64,000 bases of DNA from Phallusia mammillata (taxonomy: Eukaryota > Chordata > Ascidiacea > Phlebobranchia > Ascidiidae): NCBI GenBank assembly GCA_003260075.1, contig QLIY01000569.1, positions 1 to 64,000 of the forward strand, written 5' to 3'. Positions within the stretch are counted from its first letter, which is position 1; every line of letters begins with the position of its first letter. Positions 1 through 10,953 of the stretch are shown here, in pieces. The notes under the pieces were generated by a model. The model saw only the letters and a list, made by a program, of their open reading frames with translations. It had not been told where the DNA came from and did no database searches. Made by a program: the position numbers and the translations under genes.

Positions 1-299
1 AAAAGTAATTGTTCCCTGTTTGTCAAAACGTTTGCTAACGAAAAGTCAGTTCCCCCCCCCCCATTGAAAATGTGGTTAGTGGCAACTGATATAGTACAAT
101 ACAGGTCCACAAACTTCATCTTCTGTTGTCCTCATACCCGAATAAAATTTAACACTTACCAAACATTAAATATTTTCGTTTGCAAGTAAGGAATTCATTT
201 TGTTAGTAGTCTCTGAAATATCGGATTGAAGTACTTTTGATGGAAAATATCGGGTACTGGTTTGTATCTGAACAACACTAGTATCAACCGGAAAAGTCC

Positions 300-862
300 G
301 ACCAGACAGTTTATTTCAGGGAGTCGAACCGGAACTGAACCCGCGAACCGGTTTGAGCGGTTAATTTCATTAAACCCGAACCGAACCCGAACCGCTAATT
401 ACGATTTTCTAAAAACCCGAACCGGAGTTGAACCCCATATTTTGTTTTGCGTTGGACCCGAACCGGAACCGCACCAGTAAAAAAGGCAGTCTATTTTATG
501 TATGGTGATTATTTTCAAAACGGCGCACTGAAGAATACACGAGATAGCACTTAGAGGGCGTGTCAAAAATAACAGTGCACGGACAAAATTCTTTTAGGGT
601 TTGATAAGGCCAGGTACATGATAGGTAGAATTAAATGAAAACGAATAAAAGTTTAAACCGGTTCAAAAACCGCAAACCGGTTTGGACACGATAATTTCCC
701 CGAACCGGAACAAAACCCGAACCCGAAAATNACCCGAACCCGAAAATATACATTTTTAAAAACCTGAACCGAACCCGAACCCTTAAAAACAAAAACCAAG
801 TGAACCCGAACCGAACCTGAACCCATATGACAAGCGGTTCGACTCCCTGGTTTATTTAACTT
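300..862. repeat. Degenerate GAACCCGAACCG satellite in inverted blocks
   Basis: Two clusters (about 300-480 and 652-850) of imperfect CCCGAACCG/GAACCGGAAC units. The outer ends share GGAGTCGAACC, at 313 on plus and near 836-848 on minus, so the whole has an inverted arrangement. One N at 731. The open reading frames here are repeat translation. Confidence 0.7.
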
Positions 863-1190
863 CACAGACATCACTAAGAATTGGGTTAAGAAGTGCATGT
901 GCTTACGCAGGCGTACCTGCATCAGACCTACAGCATTGTTGGTGTTTTTCCCAGACCCTAAAGCCGACTTTGGCCCTGCCAGGTTTAACGCGATATATTC
1001 TTATGTTGGTGTATTCTACACCTGTAGTTAAAGCAACCATAATGAAGTCACGTTGTCGCTTATAGCAAGTTACATGGAAAAATAATATTTCAGAGCCTTT
1101 TTGTCTTTCCATAACGTTATAAATAGTGACTAGACCACACATAAAAGTAATTGTTCCCTGTTTGTCAAAACGTTTGCTAACGAAAAGTCA

Positions 1191-1731
1191 AACGAATTAG
1201 TCTGTTTTAGAGTAGCTTTTCTGCACTGCAATTTTTCACCAAGCTAATTATTAAATGAACAGTTAAAGTAAAGGAAGTGCATAATTTCCACAAAATTGAT
1301 TCAATTTACACTGCTTTCATCATCAATTGAAAATTCATTAAACAAACAGAACAATTCCAGAAGTATATGTAGTTTATCACACAATAGCAACAAGTATGTG
1401 TGGCATGGATAAAACACTGAGTACTCTTGAGAGTTTTCATTAAACTTAGCAAATATAATTTTACTAACATGCAAAGGTTGTTACATGCTAAGTTTTGAAT
1501 TTTGCGCTCCAGGTTGTAAAAAACACATGCCAATAAAAACAAGAAGAGTGTCAAAACTGATGTCTTGGTAACAGAAGCATGTTTTATGTGTAAAGCAATA
1601 AAATATTTTTACTTTTTTTGCAAGTTAAGTATAAAAGAAGCAACATCTGGAAGATACGTTACATTTCATGTGTACAAGAGGGCAATCAAGAGAATGCCCA
1701 TAAAATAAGAGAAAACATATTGCAATGTAAG
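1191..1731. other. 3' flank of UBE2R, no gene seen
   Basis: AT-rich sequence after the UBE2R stop; no recognisable gene, element or clear minus-strand poly(A) signal. Presumably 3'UTR and flank. Confidence 0.5.
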
Positions 1732-4700
1732 TTAAACTTCATCATGTGCTCCGCTGTCATCATCACCATAATCTTCATTGTCATCATCATCATCATCTTC
1801 ATATTCTTCGTTTAAACCATAATCATTATCATCATCTTCAAAAAATATGTCTGTAATGTCATTGGAGGCATTCGAGTCCTTGCTTGGAAGTCTTGTCTTA
1901 ATACAATATTCTGATACAGTTGTGGGAACTACAACGCCATCTTTTTCTGCATCTTTTCTTGAATCATCAACTTGTTTTCTGCATTTATTAGACAACTTGA
2001 TAACATAGTTAGTTACACAATAACATTTGCTTGTGAAATACATTGTGCAAAAACACTAAACTGACATAGTTTATCACAGGGAAGTGAACATTATTTTGCA
2101 GTGTAAGTGTAACCAGCTTTAAGCATTACCGAATAATTTTTTCATACTCCTTATCAGTTCCACGAGATTCTTTCCACCTTCTGTACATTACTGATGCATC
2201 TACATTAGCAGGGGAATATGTGTTTGGCTCGTTCAAAAGGGAAATTACACTCAGAAGAATTGTACTGAAACAAACAAAAACTTCAAAATGTTTTTCAGTG
2301 CGGTTTATCAGATGGTAGTTTGCAACCCACCGAACGCTCTGTGTTGGGTTCCATCTTTCTGATGGCAACTCACCACTTTGAGGGTCATTTATAGGGGAAT
2401 GAAGTATTGATATGCAGACCTCGCCATTCTGCAACATAAATATTTAACACTGTCCAATACATGTAGGGTAACATTTAAGTTCACACAATCCCTTACACCC
2501 AAGAGGCTTTTTTTGTTTTCAAATAAGGACTGTTTTAAAAAAGAACTTGACTAATGGACTGTTTAAATTATGTGACATCAAAGTAAAACAAAACAGTATG
2601 CAGCGAAATTGGTAACCTACTGTTCATTGCCATAATATATTTTTTTCATAAAAAGTTACAAAACCAGAAGGGTGGCTTAGCACATTTTGTAGTTGCATTT
2701 ACACTATAACCTATTTTAAAACATAAATATATTTCCTATGCTTATTTTGTATTGGGTCCCATATTAGCCATCGTCTATTATAACCTTAGTCATTTCTGTA
2801 GGCAGAAACTCATGGGTCCCCAGACATGCAAAGTTGAAAAAAATGCATTTCAAGAGATAACCATGAGAAAGTCGGGTGTTGTAAGGTAAATCACAGAGAT
2901 CGACACTTGGCTTAAATAATAATACTATGTAGAGCAGGGGTATCAAACTCGCGGGGTTCGGGGGCCACATTGCAGTTTGAAAATTATGCCGAGGGCCGCA
3001 TGTGATTTTTAATCAAGTTTTATACATTTAAACAACCCTTTTGCTACGACGGCCGCATTGCAGATCCTTATTTCACCAACAGGCGCCAATTACATGCTGG
3101 TTTTGGTTTTCAAATTACAGATGTAAAGAAATACGTTTATAAATACCATCTATTGACGCCCCCAAAGCCCAGATTAATTTCCAACTTGATGCAGAGATTG
3201 AGCTGCACAGCATAAAGATCAGTTTTAACTGTTTATTACGTCATAATCTATATTGTGATGCATTGGTGCCTGTTTTTTTTTCCGCATTGTTCGCACACAA
3301 TAGGCCTACAAAAAGTCTGACCCATATGGCTGCTAGGCTAGTACTCTTTTCAGTAACACAAAATCTGTTTAGAGCAGTTTGAAAATCAAAAATTTTGCCA
3401 AAGGAATTTTAATTACATCACGGCCGGCAGTACATTATTTTAATGAACATATGTTTACGGCCGTACAGACTCGTTTCTGCGGCCGCATGTGGCCGTACGG
3501 TTTTAGGAACGGTTTAATTACTATCGTTTCTATTCATAAGATACCCCCCCCCCGATCAGTTTTAACTGTTTATTACGTCATAATCTATATTGTGACGCAT
3601 TGGGGCCTGTTTTTTTTTTCTGCATTGTTCGCACACAATAGGCCTACAAAAAGTCTGACCCATATGGCTGCTAGGCTAGTACTCTTTTCAGTAACACAAA
3701 ATCTGTTTAGAGCAGTTTGAAAATCAAAAATTTTGCCAAAGGAATTTTAATTACATCACGGCCGGCAGTACATTATTTTAATGAACATATGTTTACGGCC
3801 GTACAGACTCGTTTCTGCGGCCGCATGTGGCCGCACGGTTTTAGGAACGGTTTAATTACTATCGTTTCTATTCATAAGATATGAATTATTATTTACAAAT
3901 TAAATTTCTGTAAATGTTTGTTTAAATAATAGCTTTCACTTTGAAAAGTAAGAAAAATTCATTATAATTACATAAAAACCTGACAAAAAACTACAATTGT
4001 TGTTGAGTGTTCGTGGGCCACATTGGAGGGCTTCGTGGGCTGCATGCGGCCGGGCCGCCAGTTTGACACCCTTGATGTAGAGTACAAACTATATAAATTT
4101 AGATTCACCCCAGATATTGTTTGAAGTATGTCCTATTTACAGTTCTTTTTCAAAGAAAGAAATGGACACCTATAAATAGCAAATTCTACAAGCTGTCAAA
4201 TTTTCATTTAATTTGAACATTGGTAAAAGGGTTTTAGCGCTGTTTTGTTTTTAGATACTGACGATGCCTATTACTTAGGCGAAATATATATGTCTAATAA
4301 AACGGTGGACGACTTCAGACTTGTCAAAGTTTTCAGTCTGTTATTATATGCGACTGTTGTCTCCATCTGTCGTACTGAGTCTCTGGTGACTCGTGATTTA
4401 TAATATATATACTACACTCGTACACGGTATCGAAATATTTTGTCTCAGTTTTCGATACCAACGTGCGAGTACCGAAGGCCGATTTACACCATAAGAATAC
4501 GGGCAACTTTACGCCAATATTTGCTTCGGACAGCACAAAATCGGGAAAAAGTTCCGCCAGGTTACGTATATTTTTTTCGCTGTCATGGGTGATAACATTT
4601 TTCGGTATGTGTGTGTGCAAGCCTGTACCCCGACCATGGTAGATAAATTAGACAGTGATATACAACTAAGTACAACACTACACTTAAGTACTCGGTATCA

Positions 4701-7493
4701 AAGGTATATACATGTGGTACTCGTACTCGGTATCGGTACTCGCTTCAAAACCTGGTATCGTCCCATCACTAGCTAGTTGTATAAATGTTGGGTCACAAGG
4801 TAAAACACATCAACCAAAACCTACAAATAGCATAGTCCACATGCTACCCAAATTTTAGCCAATCCCGACACTGTTTAATAACTCACCCATTTTAGGGGGC
4901 TAGTGGGGTGAAATTGGGGCTACAAGGTTAAACACAACAATCAGCTCCTATGAATGGTAAATTCTCCAAGTTGTCTAAATTTCAGCCAATTCTGACATTG
5001 TTTAAAAAACTGACCCATTTTAGGGGGCTAGTAGGGTAACTAATGGGGTCTGACACACAAACTAAAAAAAATATGAAACCTCAATGACTCAATCAATAGT
5101 ACTGCAAAATTTCAGCCCCCTAACTGCCATGGCGCAAAAACGTCCACCAAGCAACCCACAAAGTCACAAACGAGTAACATACAACTGGTTGACCTTGTAA
5201 CACTATTGCACCACAGAAATCTTTCGTTTGTGGTGCCCAGTAACATACAATACATTTTAAACTTTGGGGGCTTGTGGGGTAAATGTTAGGGCTACAGGGT
5301 TAAACACAACAATCGACACCTATAAATGGCATACTCTACAAGCTATCCAAATCTCAGCCAATTTTGACACTGTTTACAAACTCACCCATTTTAGGGGGCT
5401 AGCGGGTAAATACTAGGGTTATCTGGACAAACAAAGTGGGATGTACATCTACATAACTATATCTACCATCTGTGTAAATTTCACCTAAATTCATCAAACA
5501 TTTGATGGAAAAACGAGTCGGACAAACTTTGGGAAGAAAAAAAGAAATAAAAAAACACAATTTGAGTAAAATCAATATGTGTCCCCTTCAGGGAAGGGGA
5601 CCCATAAATAGCATTTGTTAAATTTGAATGACCCATAATTAAACCACAGTACATAACTCCTGTGTCATGTACTTTTAGCCCCCCCCCCAAACAATATGTG
5701 TCCCCTTCAGGGAAGGGGACCCATAATTAAACCACAGTACATAACTCCTGTGTCATGTACTTTTGAAAGTATAGTTGTTTCATTAATTTATATGTTTTGT
5801 GACCCAGTGTTTCAATTTGGTCCAGAACCAGAAAAAAAGCTGACAAACATTATGTTAATATGGATCCCCTTCAAAGGTAGGGAAATTTTGATAAATAGAC
5901 AATAAATAAAAACAATACCTGCACCTTTTAAAGAGGGCCACCTTACCTCATATATATTTGAATGAAACATCTTAGTAAGAAACCGAAATGTGGGAGGGGA
6001 ATATGGATAGTCATTAGGAAATTTCATGATGGCCTGAAAAAAGATATAAGCAGCAACTGCACATAAATCCTTTTAAACATAGTGAATCATGAATAAAATT
6101 AGAACTGATTTTACTGTTGTTGTGTTTTCAGATCCCTATTATGCAACTGTTGCACACTGTTGACAAATGTTGATGAATTACACTTCCCCTGACGAAATAG
6201 GTTGCGATGATGCTCATCTATTGAAACAGGGATTCTTAAAGACACTGACGATGCTTTTATAGTGAAATATATTTGTCTCAAATACAAAACGTAACAAGTT
6301 TTAAACTGGAAATAAATGTTTCCAAACTTGCAGCTGTTCAAAGTTATTTTAAAGGGCAAATATAGAGAATGATGAGGGGGGTGCATTTTTGAAAGATAAA
6401 CAACAATCAACACATCAAAATGGCATATTTTATAAACTGTCCAAATTCCAGCTACCTTAATTACTAAGTTTACCCATTTTAAAGGTTAGTAGAACTAACA
6501 CCTATAATGTTGTATTCTTTAAAGTGTCAAAACTTTGTCTTGGACATTGGTCTTAAAAATTTACCCATTTTAGGGTGCCCATGAAGAATACAGAGAAGCT
6601 ACAGGAAGAAAAGCAACAATCGCCACCTGAAAACTACATTTAATATTCCACGAACTTCTTACAAATTTCACTTCAGACTTGTTTAGAAATTTTACCAATT
6701 TTAGGGGTTAGTGGGGTAAACAATGGGGCTACAAAGTACAACACAAAAATGACACTGTCTTTAATTTAATGACAAGGTCTATTTTTGCTGTGTGATTATG
6801 GTCCCATTCCTGTGGAAGCAGATGTTACAGCTCGGTGCCCACAAAATAATGTTTAGGTAAATTTAGGAGAAGGGAAATTAGAAAGAAGTCTGTTGTTAAC
6901 ACATGTAGAAAGAGTAAGAAAAAAAGCCAGATCCATGAAACCATCATAAAAAACACATTGCTAACAGATTTATCCGTATTATAAACGAAGTTATTTCATA
7001 AATACTCTTTGTTGTGGCACATAAAATTTTCAGAAAATCTGCTTAGTTTATTTTAAGTAGCAAGCTTTAGATGTGTGGTAACCTGTGTGGTGCTCGACAC
7101 AAATACTCGTTGTTTTACAGAACTTGTAATTTTTGCCCACCAAAATGATAGGGCTTCATAACTTAATATCTGATGGTTGTTGGTGATGTTAAATTTAGTG
7201 GACGAAACATATGTCTGTAAGCTTTGGATTCGTATTTAATATGTTTGGTATGAGGTAAATATTTTGTTTTTAATTCTACATGTTCAGTTTGTTTGTATGC
7301 ATTATGAAGTAAGTGCTATTTTGCTTACCCTGAAATATCCTCCAGCATAAAGTGTGTCTGGTGGGCCATACAATGCAACTTTCCATTGAAAAATATCGCT
7401 GTCATCAACCAGTGCAATTGTAAACCCTTCCACAGGCTGTTGTTGCAGCTTTTTAAATTCACTTTGTAAAATTTTATTTGCACTACTAGTCAT
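1732..7493 (-). CDS. UBE2R: Ubiquitin-conjugating enzyme E2 R (CDC34 family), complete
   Basis: E2 enzyme that accepts ubiquitin from E1 and, with SCF-type ligases, builds Lys48 chains (family knowledge). Five exons on the complement: 7329-7493, 5947-6033, 2331-2428, 2264-2130 (2130-2264) and 1732-1978. They sum to 732 nt (243 aa plus stop) with all phases matching. The ATG at 7493 gives an N-terminus like vertebrate UBE2R (MTSS..EGF). The catalytic Cys is C89 in NGEVCISIL. The CDC34-specific acidic insertion follows it ([15 protein letters not shown]), and the C-terminus carries the typical acidic tail (long runs of D and E), encoded by a TCATCATC-like stretch at 1770-1800. Oddity: the usual His-Pro-Asn motif before the active site reads HSN. 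Introns 1 and 2 are packed with repeats. Confidence in family is very high; whether it corresponds to R1 or R2 cannot be decided. Confidence 0.95.
2935..4074. mobile_element. hAT-type non-autonomous element (UBE2R intron 2)
   Basis: Terminal inverted repeats (CAGGGGTATCAAACTC at the left, GTTTGACACCCTTG at the right) with a perfect 8-bp target duplication ATGTAGAG at 2927-2934 and 4075-4082. No transposase. Its interior is present twice (3217-3543 and 3554-3882) around a run of 10 C. Confidence 0.85.
4258..4294 (+). ncRNA. Hammerhead ribozyme-like core (in UBE2R intron, antisense)
   Basis: CTGACGA at 4258-4264, an extra T, stem II GCCTA/TAGGC (4266-4280, 5 bp), GAAA at 4281-4284, a short AU-rich stem III and GTC at 4292-4294. 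Stem I pairs only weakly (AT-rich with an internal loop), so activity is uncertain. It lies on the strand opposite to UBE2R. Confidence 0.4.
4798..5450. repeat. Minisatellite-like repeat, about 125-bp unit
   Basis: Successive imperfect units share phrases such as CACCCATTTTAGGGGGCTAG, GGGGCTACAAGGTTAAACAC and ACCTATAAATGGC. Further units occur at about 4160-4240 and 6430-6720. Reverse-orientation units occur in EVI5 intron 14 (about 57330-57600), so the family is dispersed. Confidence 0.7.
5573..5764. repeat. Palindromic short repeat, two copies around poly-C
   Basis: Copies at 5573-5678 and 5692-5764, separated by C10, include the palindrome-like TGTCCCCTTCAGGGAAGGGGACC. Related fragments occur near 18068, 19097, 33182 and 57145, so this is a dispersed MITE-like family. 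The first copy has about 39 extra bases. Confidence 0.65.
6245..6277 (+). ncRNA. Degenerate hammerhead-like core
   Basis: CTGACGA 6245-6251, a weak 3-bp stem II (GCT/AGT), GAAA 6264-6267 and GTC 6275-6277, the same layout as the copy at 4258. Stem I is not convincing; probably a decayed relative of the same element. It lies in UBE2R intron 1, antisense to that gene. Confidence 0.25.
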
Positions 7494-8588
7494 GGTTCTA
7501 AAACACAAGCACCTACCAGTTACCTGATCAAAAGAGTTTCTTTTTCTATGCATTGCCATTCAAAAACATTGTTTTATGATTATGACATACTGTTTACTTC
7601 ATTTAATACCATGTTTGCTAACACAAGCATCTGTTGGGTTAACACGCATACAAAGTTTTTACTTTTATAATATGTAACAGCATTTAGTGGCAAAGTTTTT
7701 TATGGGTTAAATTAGTGGTTCTCCAATCTCCATATTTTCAATTATATTTTCTTAGCGAATCTTGAAAACTTGAATAGAAAACAAAAACTTACAGTAACAA
7801 ACAACAGCTTTTTCCCATTTTTCACAACAAGGTACAGAATAGAAGCTAGTTTTGCAAAATTACGTATATTAATAATCCAAAGGCTGTGTGAGATCACCAA
7901 CAAAACAAACCCCAGGATTGTACGAAAACAATATCATTTTTTTGTTACTTGTAATAGAATTAAGGGCATTGTTCAGCAATGAAGACAGTCCTTACATTCT
8001 ATCTTGGTTGAAAGATAATTTGCTTTGTAAAATGGCACAAAAATTTTTATTAACAGTTATTATAGCTATTCAACTTACTTTCGCAAAAATGTTTTAACTT
8101 TTAACAACCAATAGTACTTTTGTTACCATATCACAGAATCTGATGTAGGATTACTTCTCGAGAAATCAAAAATAAAAACGAGTCTCGATTCTTGAGAAAT
8201 AAATGAGAATTTCTCTCATCAAAATTTTTGAGAAAAATTACATCACCCCCCCCCCCCCAAGCAGTAGTCGCGCTAAGTTGTGTCATATCTATACACTGAC
8301 CTAAAAAAGCTTCGTTTTTGCTGGTTTCCTAGTGATTCACTTCTCGCGATCGCCACTAGAAGCGAAAAAGCGTACAAAAGTTTTTTTTGTTTGTTTTTGT
8401 TAGAAAATCTGCTTAAATAAAAATTTTGATACTCTTGAGAAATGAATTTTTTATTTCTCGTTTCTCGCGAAACGAAAAAGTCAATAGACGAACCCTATCA
8501 TGATGCAATTTCAATACTATAGGTTTTATCACTTTCACCTCTATCACAAGGTATTCAAAACTTTTTTGACTGTGTTTCACGGCTTAGT

Positions 8589-8655
<67 letters not shown>

Positions 8656-9383
8656 TTTTCGTTTCAACTCGGCCCTAGACCGCACTAGGCACATTACTTT
8701 CTTCCTTTGCTCCCGCAACAGCGATTTTTAACATGCGTTGTCGCTAAACTTTTACCTTTTCCAAGCAGTAGTCGCGCTAAGTTGCAATAGGCGTCAAAAA
8801 TGTCTAATTCAATCTCCACCACAAAACACACACATACACAACACTTACTAGCAAAACGGCGACAACGCGAACAAACTAAACACAATTTTATAACAGTAAA
8901 AACATTTAATAAAAGGTCAGAAAAAACAAACATTTTCAGACTGATCACGCAATACAACCACTGGACAAAAGAAAAAACACATCCACAAACAACCTCAATC
9001 CCACAAACCATATTTCAGAGTTCAGAGTGACTGTGATGGGAAAACCAGCAACAAAGGCTACAAAAAGTACTTTGAAGCATACCGTTGCGTCCTGGTTTTG
9101 GTTGTTGAAGAAAAAAGTGAGTGCTCGCAAAACCATGTTGTTTCCATGATTTTAATACTCTGCTTTGTTTCGAACCAGCTGAAGTGCATCAGAGCTTTAT
9201 TTTACAAAAAAATATACATTATATGTTTCGTTTTATTAAAGTGGTGCTGCGGTAAGAATGGGCCTACCGTACGTCCTCTTTTTGGAGGACATGTTCTCCC
9301 TTTTAACGAAAAGCAAGTTGTCCTCCAAGGACAATGAAAATTACCCAAATGTTCTCCTTTTTTAATTTTCTGTATTTACTAAA
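7494..9383. other. UBE2R upstream region and repeats, no gene seen
   Basis: Probable UBE2R promoter side (no clear core elements recognised). It is followed by a MITE-like inverted sequence at about 8157-8495 (TTTCTCGAGAAATC to GATTTCTCG-type ends), C13 at 8246-8258 with a repeated 22-mer (8259-8280 and 8763-8784), and C65 at 8591-8655. Reading frames over the C run are artefacts. Confidence 0.5.
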
Positions 9384-9685
9384 TACCGTATTTACTCGAT
9401 TGTAAGCCGCACGCTGGAATTTTAAATACGATTGTTTCTTAATACATCTTTCTGTTGTTATCTGGTATGACTATTTGCCCATATCTGTTAGCTACGTTGA
9501 TAACTGTACCCAACAGAGCGTATATCGACGTATAATCTGTACACGCATACATGTTTTGAACCCCAAATAATTAAAAATGTTGGAGTGTTGAAGTGTAGAA
9601 ATCGGTATAAAATTAAAATATAAGCCGCACAAACGGCAGCTAAAAAACAATATAAACCGCGGCTTAGAATCGAGTAAATACGGTA
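9384..9685. mobile_element. MITE with TACCGTATTTACTCGATT termini
   Basis: Terminal inverted repeats of about 27 bp (TACCGTATTTACTCGATTG.. and ..TCGAGTAAATACGGTA). Related copies lie at 11655-12258 (opposite orientation internally, degraded) and 25337-25462 (short form). No coding capacity. Confidence 0.8.
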
Positions 9686-9892
9686 CCTAAATAACAATTG
9701 TGCCTTCAAAACGAATTTACAGTAAGTTAACCTTTATCCAAATTGGACTAATTGATAGCGTGAAATTCGTCAAATATCTTGTGCCTTTATTTTCTTTGAG
9801 CACAAAAGTAACTGTTAATATTCTTTGTCGGGAATGTGTCCTCCTTTATGGTGATGAAAATATGGTAGGCCTTGGTAAGAGGTAGCCTAGGC

Positions 9893-10945
9893 TAGGGTTA
9901 CCATATTTTATGATACACAATCCCTGACAAAATTTATCTCGGTTGCGTTAACCCAGTTTTTCTCAAACTTTAAGTCCGAATGTATATTTCAGAAAAACGA
10001 AAGATGATTGCAGGATTTTAGCTGGTTATGCAGAATTGCGCAAAACAATGATCCAAATCTGTCATCACAGACAAGCAAAAAAACATTACAATTGTGCGCG
10101 AATAATTGCATTTTTGTTAGTTGACATGCAAGATAAGCCTATTGTTTAGCAATGGAGACGGTCGATTCTCACTTTCACTTTGATTTAAACTTGTTCACTT
10201 GGACAAACTGACGCCAAATAAGAATATATAACCGCGGACCCCAGTTTGAGAACCGCTGCGTTAACCATTTTTGCCAAACAACCACTTCTATTCCGGAATA
10301 TTCGGAAGTCATACGGACGGCGACCCCCCCCCCTGCGTAGGCTTCTGTTTAGTTAAGTTTATTAGGCTAAGCTCACTATTCTTACTATCCTTGAAACAAC
10401 AAGCACATATATCAGGGGTCGCCAACCCTTACCATAAAACCATTCGGACCTATTTCACACAGAACAAAAAAAACAGTTGGAGTCACAAAGACCTTTTCAA
10501 ATTTGAAATAAAATGCCACTGTAAAAATGTATTTATGTCTCACGATATTCGCCTTTCGTTGTTAGTTATTTCCTTGCATATTAGGTACACATAGTTAACG
10601 CACATGAAATTTCCCAAGTTCCCATGTAGCATCGAATGCTGTGTTTTTTGGGACGCACGCGTATTGTCAGACAACTAGTAACAAACAGGTACGCGCGCAC
10701 ACACACTGCAATACGTTAGCCTGCACGCCGTCAGTTTACCTCTTTACGTTTCATGGTATAGACGCGGTTGTAGCTAACTACCAGAAACTTTCTCCGTTGG
10801 TACATCTACATCAATTTCCTAGTATATAAAAAAAATTTCTCCAAAATCCTGACTTTTAAGTACATTTTAACATTTCTCCCTGACGCAGATTTAAGCACTA
10901 AATTCCCTGACATGTCAGGGAAAATCCTGACGTATGGCAACCCTA
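9893..10945. mobile_element. MITE flanked by GCCTAGGC, containing nested elements
   Basis: Ends TAGGGTTACCAT and ATGGCAACCCTA form an inverted repeat. The 8-bp GCCTAGGC flanks both sides (9885-9892 and 10946-10953). The interior holds the hAT element at 9954-10258, a C10 run at 10324-10333 and a further hAT-like left end (CAGGGGTCGCCAACC) at about 10413. Confidence 0.7.
9954..10258. mobile_element. hAT MITE nested in the previous element
   Basis: Starts CAGTTTTTCTCAAACT and ends AGTTTGAGAACCGCTG, with a perfect 8-bp target duplication CGTTAACC at 9946-9953 and 10259-10266. Length 305 bp, no transposase. Confidence 0.85.
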
Positions 10946-10953
10946 GCCTAGGC

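Noticed and set aside
262-480. 72-residue Arg/Pro/Asn-rich reading frame
   Set aside because: Translation of the GAACCCGAACCG repeat; no domain and no splice signals.
833-849. GGTTCGACTCC as a tRNA B box
   Set aside because: It is part of the inverted satellite (also present in reverse at 313); no A box, acceptor stem or cloverleaf is found around it.
8500-8688. Poly-Pro reading frame
   Set aside because: Direct translation of the 65-C homopolymer; no other coding evidence.
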